Shown: positions 1 to 5,799, numbered from the stretch's first letter. The stretch is 6,979 nucleotides of DNA from Chitinophagaceae bacterium (GCA_018061385.1 JAGOUF010000125.1:1-6979), one strand, 5' to 3'. Notes: generated by a model from the letters alone, not told the origin. Made by a program: numbers and translations.

Positions 1-613
1 TTTTCCACAATGCAAAATCGCTTTTATCTTTCTTCTCATCTTGATTGTCTAACTCTCTTGTAGTATCTAATTGATCGTCTAAATTTCGTCCACTTAAAAT
101 ACCATAAGGCAATCCTTGTTTACTAAAGTGTTCGTTGTATTTATTCACATCAAAGTAAACCGATCCATTGGCAACATAAGCAAAGCCATCGGCAATAATT
201 TGTTCAATCATTCCAATTTGTTCCACAATATGACCTGTTGCAGTAGGTTCAATACTTGGTTCTACATTGTTAAACTGTGCCATTGCCCAATGAAACATGT
301 TGGTATATTTTTGTACCAATTCCATGGGTTCTAATTTTTCCAATACTGCTTTTGTAGAAATTTTGTCTTCGGCTTCACGTCCTTCTTCTTCAAAATGTCC
401 AGCATCTGTAATGTTGCGTACATAACGAACTTTATAACCCAATTGTGTTAAGTACCTATACACAACATCAAAAGTTATGTAAGGCCTTGCATGACCCAAG
501 TGGCTTTCCCCACTCACTGTTGGTCCACAAACGTACATACCCACATGACCAGGAGTTAACGACTGAAATTCTTCTTTTTTTCTGCTTAGAGAATTGTATA
601 TTTTAAGTGGCAT
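1..613 (-). CDS. cysS: Cysteinyl-tRNA synthetase, N-terminal part (cut by window edge)
   Basis: Class I aminoacyl-tRNA synthetase that attaches cysteine to tRNA-Cys in the cytoplasm using ATP. I translated the minus strand from the ATG at 613-611. It gives 204 codons with no stop, so the gene runs off the left edge and the C-terminal half (KMSKS loop, helical bundle, anticodon-binding part) is not in view. Visible signatures are MYVCGPTV (about residues 26-33, Cys29 being the expected zinc ligand that recognises cysteine), the HIGH-type ATP motif as HLGHAR (38-43), and the downstream block RNITDAGH typical of CysRS. The frame ends in a DFALWK block, also typical of this family, where a conserved Trp follows an acidic loop. 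The start is supported by the [10 protein letters not shown] opening, which fits the family, and by a promoter-like box about 50 bases upstream. It is divergent from the DUF2339 gene. Family identity is nearly certain. Confidence 0.97.
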   Translation of the reverse strand, partial: MPLKIYNSLSRKKEEFQSLTPGHVGMYVCGPTVSGESHLGHARPYITFDVVYRYLTQLGYKVRYVRNITDAGHFEEEGREAEDKISTKAVLEKLEPMELVQKYTNMFHWAMAQFNNVEPSIEPTATGHIVEQIGMIEQIIADGFAYVANGSVYFDVNKYNEHFSKQGLPYGILSGRNLDDQLDTTRELDNQDEKKDKSDFALWK

Positions 614-665
614 AACCAATAATTATTTAAACTTATGTAATGTGTAGACATGAAAACTTGCTGTA

Positions 666-673
666 CAAATGTA
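666..673 (-). promoter_or_regulatory. Candidate cysS promoter, -7 box TACATTTG
   Basis: Read on the minus strand, this is an exact match to the Bacteroidota -7 consensus TAnnTTTG. A TTG triplet, part of a GTTGTTG run, lies 23 bases upstream and could serve as the -33 element. Transcription would start near 659, giving a leader of about 45 bases before the cysS ATG. A short palindrome, GCTGTTAATACAGC, sits between the two boxes (681-694). This is a consensus match only; the start site is inferred. Confidence 0.45.
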
Positions 674-772
674 GAGGATGGCTGTATTAACAGCAGCAAC
701 AACAGCAATATAAAGTGAAGCGTTTCATTACAACGAAGATAAGGAAGTCATTTTTTTTACAAAAATTTTTTT

Positions 773-900
773 GGGGCTTTTCACTTCAACGCTTTAATGA
801 ACAATGGTTCGGGCTTTTCGTTGCTGCCAAATTGCGTTGCATTTGGGCATTCACTGCAATCCCGCAGCCCATGAACTGTTGATTATAAATTGAACCATTT
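773..900. repeat. GC-richer palindromic block, possible interspersed repeat
   Basis: The composition changes sharply here compared with the AT-rich surroundings. Several inverted pairs are visible. AATGGTTC (803-810) pairs with GAACCATT (892-899) and brackets the core. TGCCAAAT (825-832) pairs with ATTTGGGCA (841-849) with one bulged G. GAAC/GTTC (799-802 and 807-810) forms a small hairpin. GGGCTTTTC occurs twice in direct orientation (774-782 and 811-819). A GC-rich, self-complementary, non-coding block between two genes in an AT-rich genome is what a dispersed repeat would look like, and the GGGCTTTTC plus CACTGCAATCCC wording resembles short repeats I remember from Bacteroidota genomes. 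The window holds only one copy, so dispersal is not shown. Confidence 0.4.
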
Positions 901-948
901 GAAGAAAAATTCAATAACCAATAATAGATACTTTTACAAGTAGCTGCT

Positions 949-956
949 TATCTTTA
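949..956 (+). promoter_or_regulatory. Candidate promoter -7 box (TATCTTTA) for the DUF2339 operon
   Basis: TATCTTTA matches the Bacteroidota TAnnTTTG box at all but the last position and lies 21 bases before the ATG at 978, implying a very short leader. No clear TTG/TTTG -33 element sits at the right distance. A second, weaker box, TACTTTTA, lies at 929-936. It is the best candidate for driving the three-gene unit at 978-4884. Confidence 0.35.
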
Positions 957-977
957 GCAAAACCCCAAAACTACCCA

Positions 978-3383
978 ATGGAATTTATTGTACTGTTACT
1001 TGTAATTCTTATACTTCTTGTAGTAATGAATAACAAAAAAGTTCTTACTGAACAGTTAAAAGATGTTGAACATGAACTACGAGATTTAAAATCCGAAATC
1101 CGGAAATTGAATAAACCCCCAACTTCAATAGAAAACATTGTTGTTAAAGAAGAACCCAAACCTATTATTAAAGAAGAACCCAAACCAATTGTTCAAGAGG
1201 AACCCAAACCTATTGTTCAAGAAGAAAAAAATTATTGGAAATCTGGCTTTGCAGTAGTTGGAGAAAACAACAATATAGACGAACAAAAAAATGAAATTGA
1301 AGTTGAGTCAATTGCAGCATTTACTGCACCCAAAGCAACTACAACAACTTTAGCAAAACCAACTACCATTGTTGAACGTAAACAAAGCTTTTTTGAAAAA
1401 AATCCAGATTTAGAAAAATTCATTGGCGAAAATTTAATCAGTAAAATTGGTATTGCCATTTTAGTAATTGCCATTGGCATTTTTGTAAAATATGCAATTG
1501 ACAACAATTGGATTGGGCCTGTTGGTAGAGTAAGCATTGGATTATTGTGTGGCACAATTTTAATTGCCATTGCACATTATTTACGCAAAAGCTATACATC
1601 TTTTAGCTCTATTTTAGTAGGTGGCGGATTGGCCATTTTTTACTTTACCATCTCATTAGCATATCATCAATTTAGTTTGTTTAATCAAACTACAGCTTTC
1701 ATAATAATGGTTGTAATTACAGGTTTTGCTGTATTACTATCTTTATTATACAACAAACAAGAGTTGGCAGCAATAGCACTATTGGGTGGCTTTGGTGCAC
1801 CTTTTATGGTAAGCAATGGCAGTGGCAATTATGTTACTCTATTTATCTATTTAATTTTACTCAATGTTGGCTTATTAATTATTGCCTACAACAAAGCTTG
1901 GCGTTTAATTAACCAATTGGCGTTTGTTTGTACCAATTTAATTTTTGCAGGTTGGTTGTTTACAATTGACTATAGCAATGTACTAGCACACCAACGTGCT
2001 ATTGTGTTTGCAAGTATTTTTTATGTATTATTTTTTGCCATTAATATTGCTCACAACATTAAAGAGAATAAACAATTCTTAGCTGCCGATTTTTCAATTT
2101 TACTAGCCAACACTGCTATATATTTTGGCTTTGGAATTTGGTGCATTGAACATACCAACAACAACGATTATAAAGGATTTTTTAGTGCTGGGTTAGCATT
2201 GTTCAACTTGGTAATGAGTTACTTGTTTTTACGAAACAAAAAAATTGATACCAATATTTTGTATTTATTAATTGGTATTACACTTACACTTATATCGTTA
2301 ACTGCACCACTACAATTACAAGGGAATTATATTACACTTTTTTGGGCATCGGAAGCCGTTGTAATCTTTTGGCTCTTTAACAAAACAGGCTTTAAGGTTT
2401 TACAAATTGGTGCTTTAATTGTTTGGATTGCTATGTTGCTTAGTTTGTTGATTGATGTTTATGATGTGTACAATTATATATCTAACTATTTCCCAATTGT
2501 ATTTAACAAGGGCTTTGTAACTATCGTTTATACATCAATTGCTAGTTACTTATTGTTTATACTTTCTAAAAAAAGCAATCAATCAATTACAAAACCTTTT
2601 GTATTTAGAAACACAGCATTGGCTATGTTTTTTGCTGCCGGTTTATTAGAAATTTTTTCTCAATTTTCTCATTACTATCCCAATATAGCCATTGATGTAT
2701 TGTATGTTGTATTGTACTGTTTTGTATTTGCTCAAGTATTTATTTTAGCTGCTAAAAAATTACAACCAACGCTTATTACAACCAATCAAATACTTGTTCT
2801 ACATGGATTGTGTATGCTGTTTTATTTATTCAACATACCAACAACTTATAAAGTGCAAACTTATATGCTTGAAGAGAAAATTTATGGATTACACTTTATT
2901 GCTCACTGGATTACAGTTTTACTTTTTGCAAATTCCATTTGGCAAATTATAAAATTATTTAAGCAATTAAATAACCATCAATACTTTAAACCAGCTATTG
3001 TACTCATCTGTATATTAACTGTTACCTTCTTAAGTTTTGAACTGAATCTTTTAGTAAATCAATTATTTTATTCAGAGAAAAACGATTTAGCTCTTTTACA
3101 AAGAGTTTACATAAAATCTATATTGCCCATTTTGTGGGGTATTTGTTCTTTTGCATTTATGTGGCTTGGCATGAAATATAAAGAACGTTTTTTACGAATC
3201 ATTTCATTGTGTTTATTCAGCATAACTTTATTTAAGTTATTTGCTTTTGACATTAGCAACATTCCAGTTGCTGGAAAAATTGCAGCATTTTTCTGCTTAG
3301 GTGTTTTGTTGTTAATCGTTTCATTTATGTACCAAAAATTAAAAAAAATAATTACACAAGATGAAGAAAAAAAAGCAGAATAA
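978..3383 (+). CDS. DUF2339 family polytopic inner-membrane protein
   Basis: An 801-residue membrane protein of unknown function, recognised as DUF2339 (PF10101) by its general pattern. Residues 1-17 form an N-terminal hydrophobic anchor. A short charged coiled-coil-like stretch follows (about 22-46), then three copies of an (I/V)(K/Q)EEPKPI repeat (56-79) and a low-complexity linker to about 135. From about 150 the family core begins with IGENLISKIGIAILVIAIGIFVKYAI, then a glycine-rich membrane segment containing ILVGGGLAIFYF (212-223) and the conserved LLGGFGAPF loop (268-276). The rest to about 790 is almost entirely hydrophobic helices, roughly twenty by eye, with an acidic/lysine cytoplasmic-type tail. 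No enzymatic motif is evident. The stop lies inside the next gene (23-base overlap), which suggests translational coupling with the DUF3999-like partner. The family is well supported; the function is unknown. Confidence 0.9.
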   Translation: MEFIVLLLVILILLVVMNNKKVLTEQLKDVEHELRDLKSEIRKLNKPPTSIENIVVKEEPKPIIKEEPKPIVQEEPKPIVQEEKNYWKSGFAVVGENNNIDEQKNEIEVESIAAFTAPKATTTTLAKPTTIVERKQSFFEKNPDLEKFIGENLISKIGIAILVIAIGIFVKYAIDNNWIGPVGRVSIGLLCGTILIAIAHYLRKSYTSFSSILVGGGLAIFYFTISLAYHQFSLFNQTTAFIIMVVITGFAVLLSLLYNKQELAAIALLGGFGAPFMVSNGSGNYVTLFIYLILLNVGLLIIAYNKAWRLINQLAFVCTNLIFAGWLFTIDYSNVLAHQRAIVFASIFYVLFFAINIAHNIKENKQFLAADFSILLANTAIYFGFGIWCIEHTNNNDYKGFFSAGLALFNLVMSYLFLRNKKIDTNILYLLIGITLTLISLTAPLQLQGNYITLFWASEAVVIFWLFNKTGFKVLQIGALIVWIAMLLSLLIDVYDVYNYISNYFPIVFNKGFVTIVYTSIASYLLFILSKKSNQSITKPFVFRNTALAMFFAAGLLEIFSQFSHYYPNIAIDVLYVVLYCFVFAQVFILAAKKLQPTLITTNQILVLHGLCMLFYLFNIPTTYKVQTYMLEEKIYGLHFIAHWITVLLFANSIWQIIKLFKQLNNHQYFKPAIVLICILTVTFLSFELNLLVNQLFYSEKNDLALLQRVYIKSILPILWGICSFAFMWLGMKYKERFLRIISLCLFSITLFKLFAFDISNIPVAGKIAAFFCLGVLLLIVSFMYQKLKKIITQDEEKKAE
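1143..1226 (+). repeat. 24-base in-frame tandem repeat encoding EEPKPI units
   Basis: Three and a half direct copies of a 24-base unit within the DUF2339 gene encode VKEEPKPI, IKEEPKPI, VQEEPKPI and a partial VQEE (residues 56-83). The units differ at a few third positions and at K/Q, so the array is not freshly duplicated. It makes a charged, proline-spaced linker between the N-terminal anchor with coiled coil and the multi-helix core. Unit number could vary between strains by slippage. Confidence 0.9.
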
Positions 3384-4572
3384 ATCTTGGTACTTAATGC
3401 TATTATTGGGCTTTTCTTTAAATTGTTTTGCTCAACAATTTACACATAAAGTAAAGCTAGATAGTGTTAATCAAAATTCGTTTTATAAAGTTCTACTTAC
3501 ACCACAAATCATTGCAAAAATGCAAGCTAGTTGTAATGATTTACGCATTGCAGATGCCAATAATAAATATATTGCTTACTTTATTAAACAAGAAGAAGCC
3601 ACATTTAAATCAACTGAATTTATTGAGTTTCCAATTACAAAAAAAGAGCTTGGGAAAGATAAGCAAACGCATATTACAATAGCAAATACCACCAAACAAA
3701 ACATAGAGCATTTGCTATTAATTACAGCAAATACATTTGCCAATCGTTTTGTAAATATTAGCGGTAGCAATAATTTAAACGATTGGTTTATTATTAGAGA
3801 AAATATTGAACTAGAAAAGCAGTTCAACAACAATCAAAACAAGTATATACAAAGTATTGGTTTGCCAAAAGTTGATTATGCTTATTTTAAAATTACTTTT
3901 ATTGGCGAAAATGTTTTACCAACCAATGTTATTCAAACAGGTATTTATAACCAAAATTTTTCAGAAGGTAAATACTTAGCAATACCAACGCCTAGCATTC
4001 AACAAAAGGATAGTAGCAATAACAAAAGCTATGTTTATATAAAATTTTCTGATACCTATATGATGAATAGGATTAAGCTTACAGCAAAAGGTTCACCCTA
4101 TTTTAAACGCAACATAAATGTATTTGATAACAATGGCTTAATCCCTAAACTACTTGTTAGTAGTACCATCCAATCAACATTTACTGAATTAAATTTTGAC
4201 AATTTAAAAACAAAGGAGTTGCTATTGGAAATAATTAATAACGATGATAGTCCACTTGAAATACAAGAAGCAAAAGCCTATCAACTTCAGAAATATATAA
4301 TTACCTATTTAGAAGCAAAAAAGCAATATCATTTATTATTTGGTGATTCGTTTGCAACAAAACCTCAATATGATTTATCGTTTTTTCAAGATAGCATTGT
4401 TCAGAATATTCCAATTTTAACAACAGGAAACGTAGAAACAATAAGCTATTCCAAAGAAACTGTTGTTGGTAGCAACAAAAAGAAATATTTCTTATGGATA
4501 TCGCTAACATTAATTGTAACTGTACTTTTGTTGCTCAGTTATAAAATGATTAAAGAAATTAAAAAAAAGTAG
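3361..4572 (+). CDS. DUF3999-like exported protein with C-terminal membrane anchor
   Basis: A 403-residue protein of unknown function. It opens with a lysine-rich n-region and hydrophobic core ending NCFA-QQF, a good Sec signal peptide with likely cleavage after residue 24. The ectodomain is beta-rich. HKVKLDSVNQNSFYKVLLT (29-47) with the DLRIAD segment resembles the DUF3999 start, ISGSNNLNDWF looks like a discoidin-type strand pattern, and YHLLFGDSFATKPQYDL (323-339) matches the late YxLxYG...PxYDL signature I associate with DUF3999 (PF13163). A single hydrophobic segment (about 376-394) followed by KMIKEIKKK anchors the C-terminus, so the bulk lies in the periplasm. The ATG sits inside the end of the DUF2339 gene, and these two families are known as neighbours in other bacteria, which supports both the start and the assignment. 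Cys22 does not make a convincing lipobox. The DUF3999 label is from pattern memory. Confidence 0.78.
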   Translation: MKKKKQNKSWYLMLLLGFSLNCFAQQFTHKVKLDSVNQNSFYKVLLTPQIIAKMQASCNDLRIADANNKYIAYFIKQEEATFKSTEFIEFPITKKELGKDKQTHITIANTTKQNIEHLLLITANTFANRFVNISGSNNLNDWFIIRENIELEKQFNNNQNKYIQSIGLPKVDYAYFKITFIGENVLPTNVIQTGIYNQNFSEGKYLAIPTPSIQQKDSSNNKSYVYIKFSDTYMMNRIKLTAKGSPYFKRNINVFDNNGLIPKLLVSSTIQSTFTELNFDNLKTKELLLEIINNDDSPLEIQEAKAYQLQKYIITYLEAKKQYHLLFGDSFATKPQYDLSFFQDSIVQNIPILTTGNVETISYSKETVVGSNKKKYFLWISLTLIVTVLLLLSYKMIKEIKKK

Positions 4573-4578
4573 TTGACG

Positions 4579-4884
4579 ATGCTTATTTATAATGTTACCA
4601 TACAAGTAACTCATGCAATAAAAGATGCTTGGGTAGAGTGGATGAAGGCCCAACATATACCAGAGGTTATGGCTACCAATTGTTTTGTAAAGTATCAATT
4701 TGTGAAACTTTTAGAGGTAGATGAAACTGAAGGAGTAACCTATGCTGCACAATATTATGCAGAAAGTAAAGCTCAATACAATCGTTATATTGAAATACAT
4801 GCAACAGCATTAAGAGAAGATGCACAACGCTGTTGGGGCAACCAATTCATAGGTTTTCGCTCATTAATGCAGGTTGTGGATTGA
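4579..4884 (+). CDS. DUF4286 family small protein
   Basis: A 101-residue soluble protein matching DUF4286 (PF14114), a family of unknown function common in Bacteroidota. Diagnostic segments are the opening MLIYNVTIQV, then WVEWMKAQHIPEVMAT (residues about 17-32) and a central GVTYAAQYY strand. The ending is QFIGFRSLMQVVD. The alternating strand-helix-strand pattern suggests a small alpha/beta barrel fold, but no catalytic residues can be named. I chose the ATG at 4579 rather than the in-frame TTG at 4573, because the family begins with M(L/I)IYNVT and the TTG would add only two residues. The gap to the upstream stop is 6 bases, so it is probably co-transcribed with the DUF2339/DUF3999 pair, although its function need not be linked to theirs. 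Confidence 0.9.
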   Translation: MLIYNVTIQVTHAIKDAWVEWMKAQHIPEVMATNCFVKYQFVKLLEVDETEGVTYAAQYYAESKAQYNRYIEIHATALREDAQRCWGNQFIGFRSLMQVVD

Positions 4885-4905
4885 GTGTGGATAGTTTTTT
4901 AAATA

Positions 4906-5099
4906 GGTTTTTGTAATAACAAATGTTCCCTATATTACTGTAAAAGCCTTACAGGCATTGAATTTCAAGAATATTAAGCTACAACCCTTTGTTTATAAGG
5001 CTTTCAGCCGAACGGTTAAGTATAAAAACACAATTAATATTTTACAAAATTCTATCAAATCCTTTAGGGATAAGGGTTTTACAGATAATTACAAAAACC
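4906..5099. repeat. Segment bounded by 12-base perfect inverted repeats, MITE-like or structured RNA
   Basis: GGTTTTTGTAAT at 4906-4917 is the exact reverse complement of ATTACAAAAACC at 5088-5099. Inside, CTGTAAAAGCCTTA (4938-4951) pairs with TAAGGGTTTTACAG (5071-5084) with one mismatch. AAAGCCTTA (4943-4951) can instead pair perfectly with TAAGGCTTT (4996-5004). Two similar 15-base units, CCTTTGTTTATAAGG (4986-5000) and CCTTTAGGGATAAGG (5061-5075), also occur. Nested inverted repeats bounding about 194 bases fit a small non-autonomous element or a folded 3' UTR. No clear target-site duplication flanks the arms. The same stretch is also open in one frame (see the separate entry). Confidence 0.45.
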
Positions 5100-5113
5100 A
5101 TTTTTCGAGGTAA
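4907..5113 (+). pseudogene. Startless open frame of 68 codons, possible gene remnant
   Basis: One forward frame is open from just after a TAG (4904-4906) to the TAA at 5111-5113. It has no ATG, and no GTG; the only TTG is at 4958. Translated, it reads like protein: TNVPYITVKALQALNF, then KLQPFVYKAFSRTVKYKN, then SIKSFRDKGFTDNYKNHFSR and the stop. In DNA this AT-rich, 68 stop-free codons are somewhat unexpected in any one frame. I do not recognise a family. It could be the tail of a decayed gene or coding content carried in the inverted-repeat element, or it could be chance. The missing start and ribosome-binding site argue against a working gene. Confidence 0.25.
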
Positions 5114-5138
5114 AATAGAAACATGTACATAAAACGAA

Positions 5139-5146
5139 TAAATTTG
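5139..5146 (+). promoter_or_regulatory. Candidate promoter -7 box (TAAATTTG) for the HU gene
   Basis: An exact TAnnTTTG match 36 bases before the HU ATG. The predicted leader of about 30 bases is almost purely A/T (the AAAATAAAATAAAATTT region), as often seen before strongly expressed Bacteroidota genes that lack a Shine-Dalgarno sequence. No good -33 box is obvious at 19-23 bases upstream. Its place downstream of the inverted-repeat segment suggests that the repeat is not in the HU leader. Confidence 0.5.
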
Positions 5147-5182
5147 CTTCTCAAAATAAAATAAAATTTAAAAACAATTATT

Positions 5183-5452
5183 ATGAACAAAGCTGAATTG
5201 ATTGCCCAACTTGCTGAAGATGCTGGTTTAACTAAAACTCAAGCCAATGCTACTTTAGATTCTTTTGTAGCTACTGTTACAAAAACCTTAAAAAAAGGTG
5301 ATAAAGTAACTTTAGTTGGTTTTGGAACATTCTCTGTTTCTAAACGTGCAGCTCGTATTGGTCGTAATCCACAAACTGGAGAAGCTATTAAAATTAAAGC
5401 AAAAAAAGTAGCTCGTTTTAAAGCTGGTAAAGAATTAAGCTCTAAAATCTAG
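5183..5452 (+). CDS. HU-type DNA-binding protein
   Basis: An 89-residue nucleoid protein of the HU/IHF family, close to the usual 90 residues. It binds and bends DNA as a dimer, with little sequence preference expected. The sequence shows the standard layout: an N-terminal helical pair, MNKAELIAQLAEDAGLTKTQ, with the dimer interface to about residue 45, then VTLVGFGTFSV (about 42-52). The beta-arm follows, with RAARIGRNPQTGEAI containing the conserved RNPxTG turn whose proline intercalates into DNA, then the KIKAKKVARFKAGKELSSKI end. This is a single-domain HU, not the longer Bacteroidota HU-like forms with added C-terminal tails. Gene placement with its own promoter box and a strong terminator indicates a monocistronic unit. 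HU rather than IHF is favoured by the sequence, but the specific paralogue cannot be named. Confidence 0.97.
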   Translation: MNKAELIAQLAEDAGLTKTQANATLDSFVATVTKTLKKGDKVTLVGFGTFSVSKRAARIGRNPQTGEAIKIKAKKVARFKAGKELSSKI

Positions 5453-5471
5453 TGCTCAAACGATAGCAAAT

Positions 5472-5505
5472 AAAAAAATCCTGTCATATTTGGCAGGATT
5501 TTTTT
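5472..5505 (+). terminator. Rho-independent terminator after the HU gene
   Basis: A strong hairpin. The left arm A-run plus ATCCTGTC (5472-5485) pairs with GGCAGGAT plus the T-run (5492-5505), with one G-T wobble and a six-base ATATTT loop. The 3' side is a run of seven T residues. The A-run on the left makes it potentially active in both directions. It starts about 20 bases after the HU stop codon and ends 39 bases before the bTHX start. Confidence 0.9.
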
Positions 5506-5512
5506 ATTTTCG
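5505..5512 (+). promoter_or_regulatory. Candidate bTHX promoter, -7 box TATTTTCG, abutting the HU terminator
   Basis: TATTTTCG departs from TAnnTTTG only at position 7 and begins at the last T of the HU terminator tail. It would place a transcription start around 5518-5520 and a leader of about 25 bases. No convincing -33 box is visible, and that region would lie inside the terminator hairpin. An alternative is that bTHX is expressed by readthrough from HU. Confidence 0.3.
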
Positions 5513-5544
5513 CAGCCTATCATTTAAAAATAAATTGAATCATC

Positions 5545-5661
5545 ATGGGTAGAGGAGACAAAAAAACAGCAAAGGGCAAACGTTTCAAAGGCTCTTTTGG
5601 CAAATGCCGTCCACACAAAATTGCGGTTGCTGGTAAAAAAACTGAAATAAAAGCTTCTTAA
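5545..5661 (+). CDS. 30S ribosomal protein bTHX (Thx)
   Basis: A 38-residue, highly basic protein that sits on the small ribosomal subunit. It starts MGRGDKKTAKGKRFKGSFGK and continues CRPHKIAVAGKKTEIKAS. The MGxGDKKTxxGKxxxGxxGxxRP core (1-23) is the diagnostic bTHX pattern, first described from Thermus, where the peptide lies among 16S rRNA helices of the 30S head. The extra 15 residues after RP are typical of the Bacteroidota version, as far as I recall. A cysteine (Cys21) lies just before the RP pair. The ATG at 5545 is the only start giving the family N-terminus. The gene lies between two terminators, so it is probably transcribed alone or by readthrough from HU. It is short enough for a length cut-off to miss. 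Confidence 0.93.
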   Translation: MGRGDKKTAKGKRFKGSFGKCRPHKIAVAGKKTEIKAS

Positions 5662-5690
5662 TTTTTAATATAGAAGCCTTTAAACTTTTT

Positions 5691-5722
5691 AATCCTGTCT
5701 TTTTTAAAAGATGGGATTTTTT
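5691..5722 (+). terminator. Rho-independent terminator after bTHX
   Basis: AATCCTGTCTTT (5691-5702) pairs with AAAGATGGGATT (5707-5718) through 12 pairs, including two consecutive G-T wobbles, around a four-base loop, followed by T residues to 5722. The stem begins 30 bases past the bTHX stop. Its left arm shares AATCCTGTC with the HU terminator upstream. Confidence 0.85.
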
Positions 5723-5769
5723 ATTTGCCAACTTATTTTTTCTACTAAATCTATCAATTTTATAAACAG

Positions 5770-5777
5770 TAAGTTTG
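5770..5777 (+). promoter_or_regulatory. Candidate promoter -7 box (TAAGTTTG) for the DEAD-box helicase
   Basis: An exact TAnnTTTG match 22 bases before the ATG at 5800, between the bTHX terminator and the helicase. The predicted leader would be about 15 bases. A TTG -33 box at standard spacing is not evident. The box overlaps the second of two TTTGCCAAC copies (5724-5732 and 5774-5782). Confidence 0.45.
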
Positions 5778-5799
5778 CCAACATTTACAAACTTTACGT

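Larger units (their letters stand above)
614..977. other. Divergent intergenic region between cysS and the DUF2339 gene
   Basis: These 364 bases contain no convincing gene. The cysS-proximal part (about 614-720) holds the leader and promoter candidate for cysS and a CAG/CAA-rich stretch at 684-706. A T/A-rich patch lies around 750-772. The middle (about 773-900) is GC-richer than anything nearby and holds the palindromic block listed separately. The last 50 bases hold a promoter-like box for the rightward genes. Short open frames cross the GC-rich block in more than one frame, but none has a coherent start and length. Confidence 0.7.

Noticed and set aside
116..334. Plus-strand open frame of 72 codons opposite cysS
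   Set aside because: It lies fully antisense to a clear CysRS coding region, and its translation has no family features.
1143..1226. CRISPR-like array of short direct repeats
   Set aside because: The 24-base units are contiguous with no spacers and are in frame within a gene, so this is a protein repeat.
1232..1570. Minus-strand open frame of 112 codons inside the DUF2339 gene
   Set aside because: It is a shadow of the sense frame, which has family-level conservation here. The antisense product is low in coherent structure.
3361..3432. Lipoprotein signal in the DUF3999-like protein (Cys22)
   Set aside because: The residues before Cys22 (SLN) do not fit a lipobox, while NCFA-QQ gives a normal signal peptidase I site, and the protein already has a C-terminal anchor.
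4573..4578. TTG as the start of the DUF4286 gene
   Set aside because: It adds only two residues before the family-typical MLIYNVT start at the ATG 4579.
4978..5113. Integron attC-type or phage attachment site in the HU upstream gap
   Set aside because: The inverted repeats lack recognisable attC core sites, and there is no integrase or tRNA gene nearby in the window.
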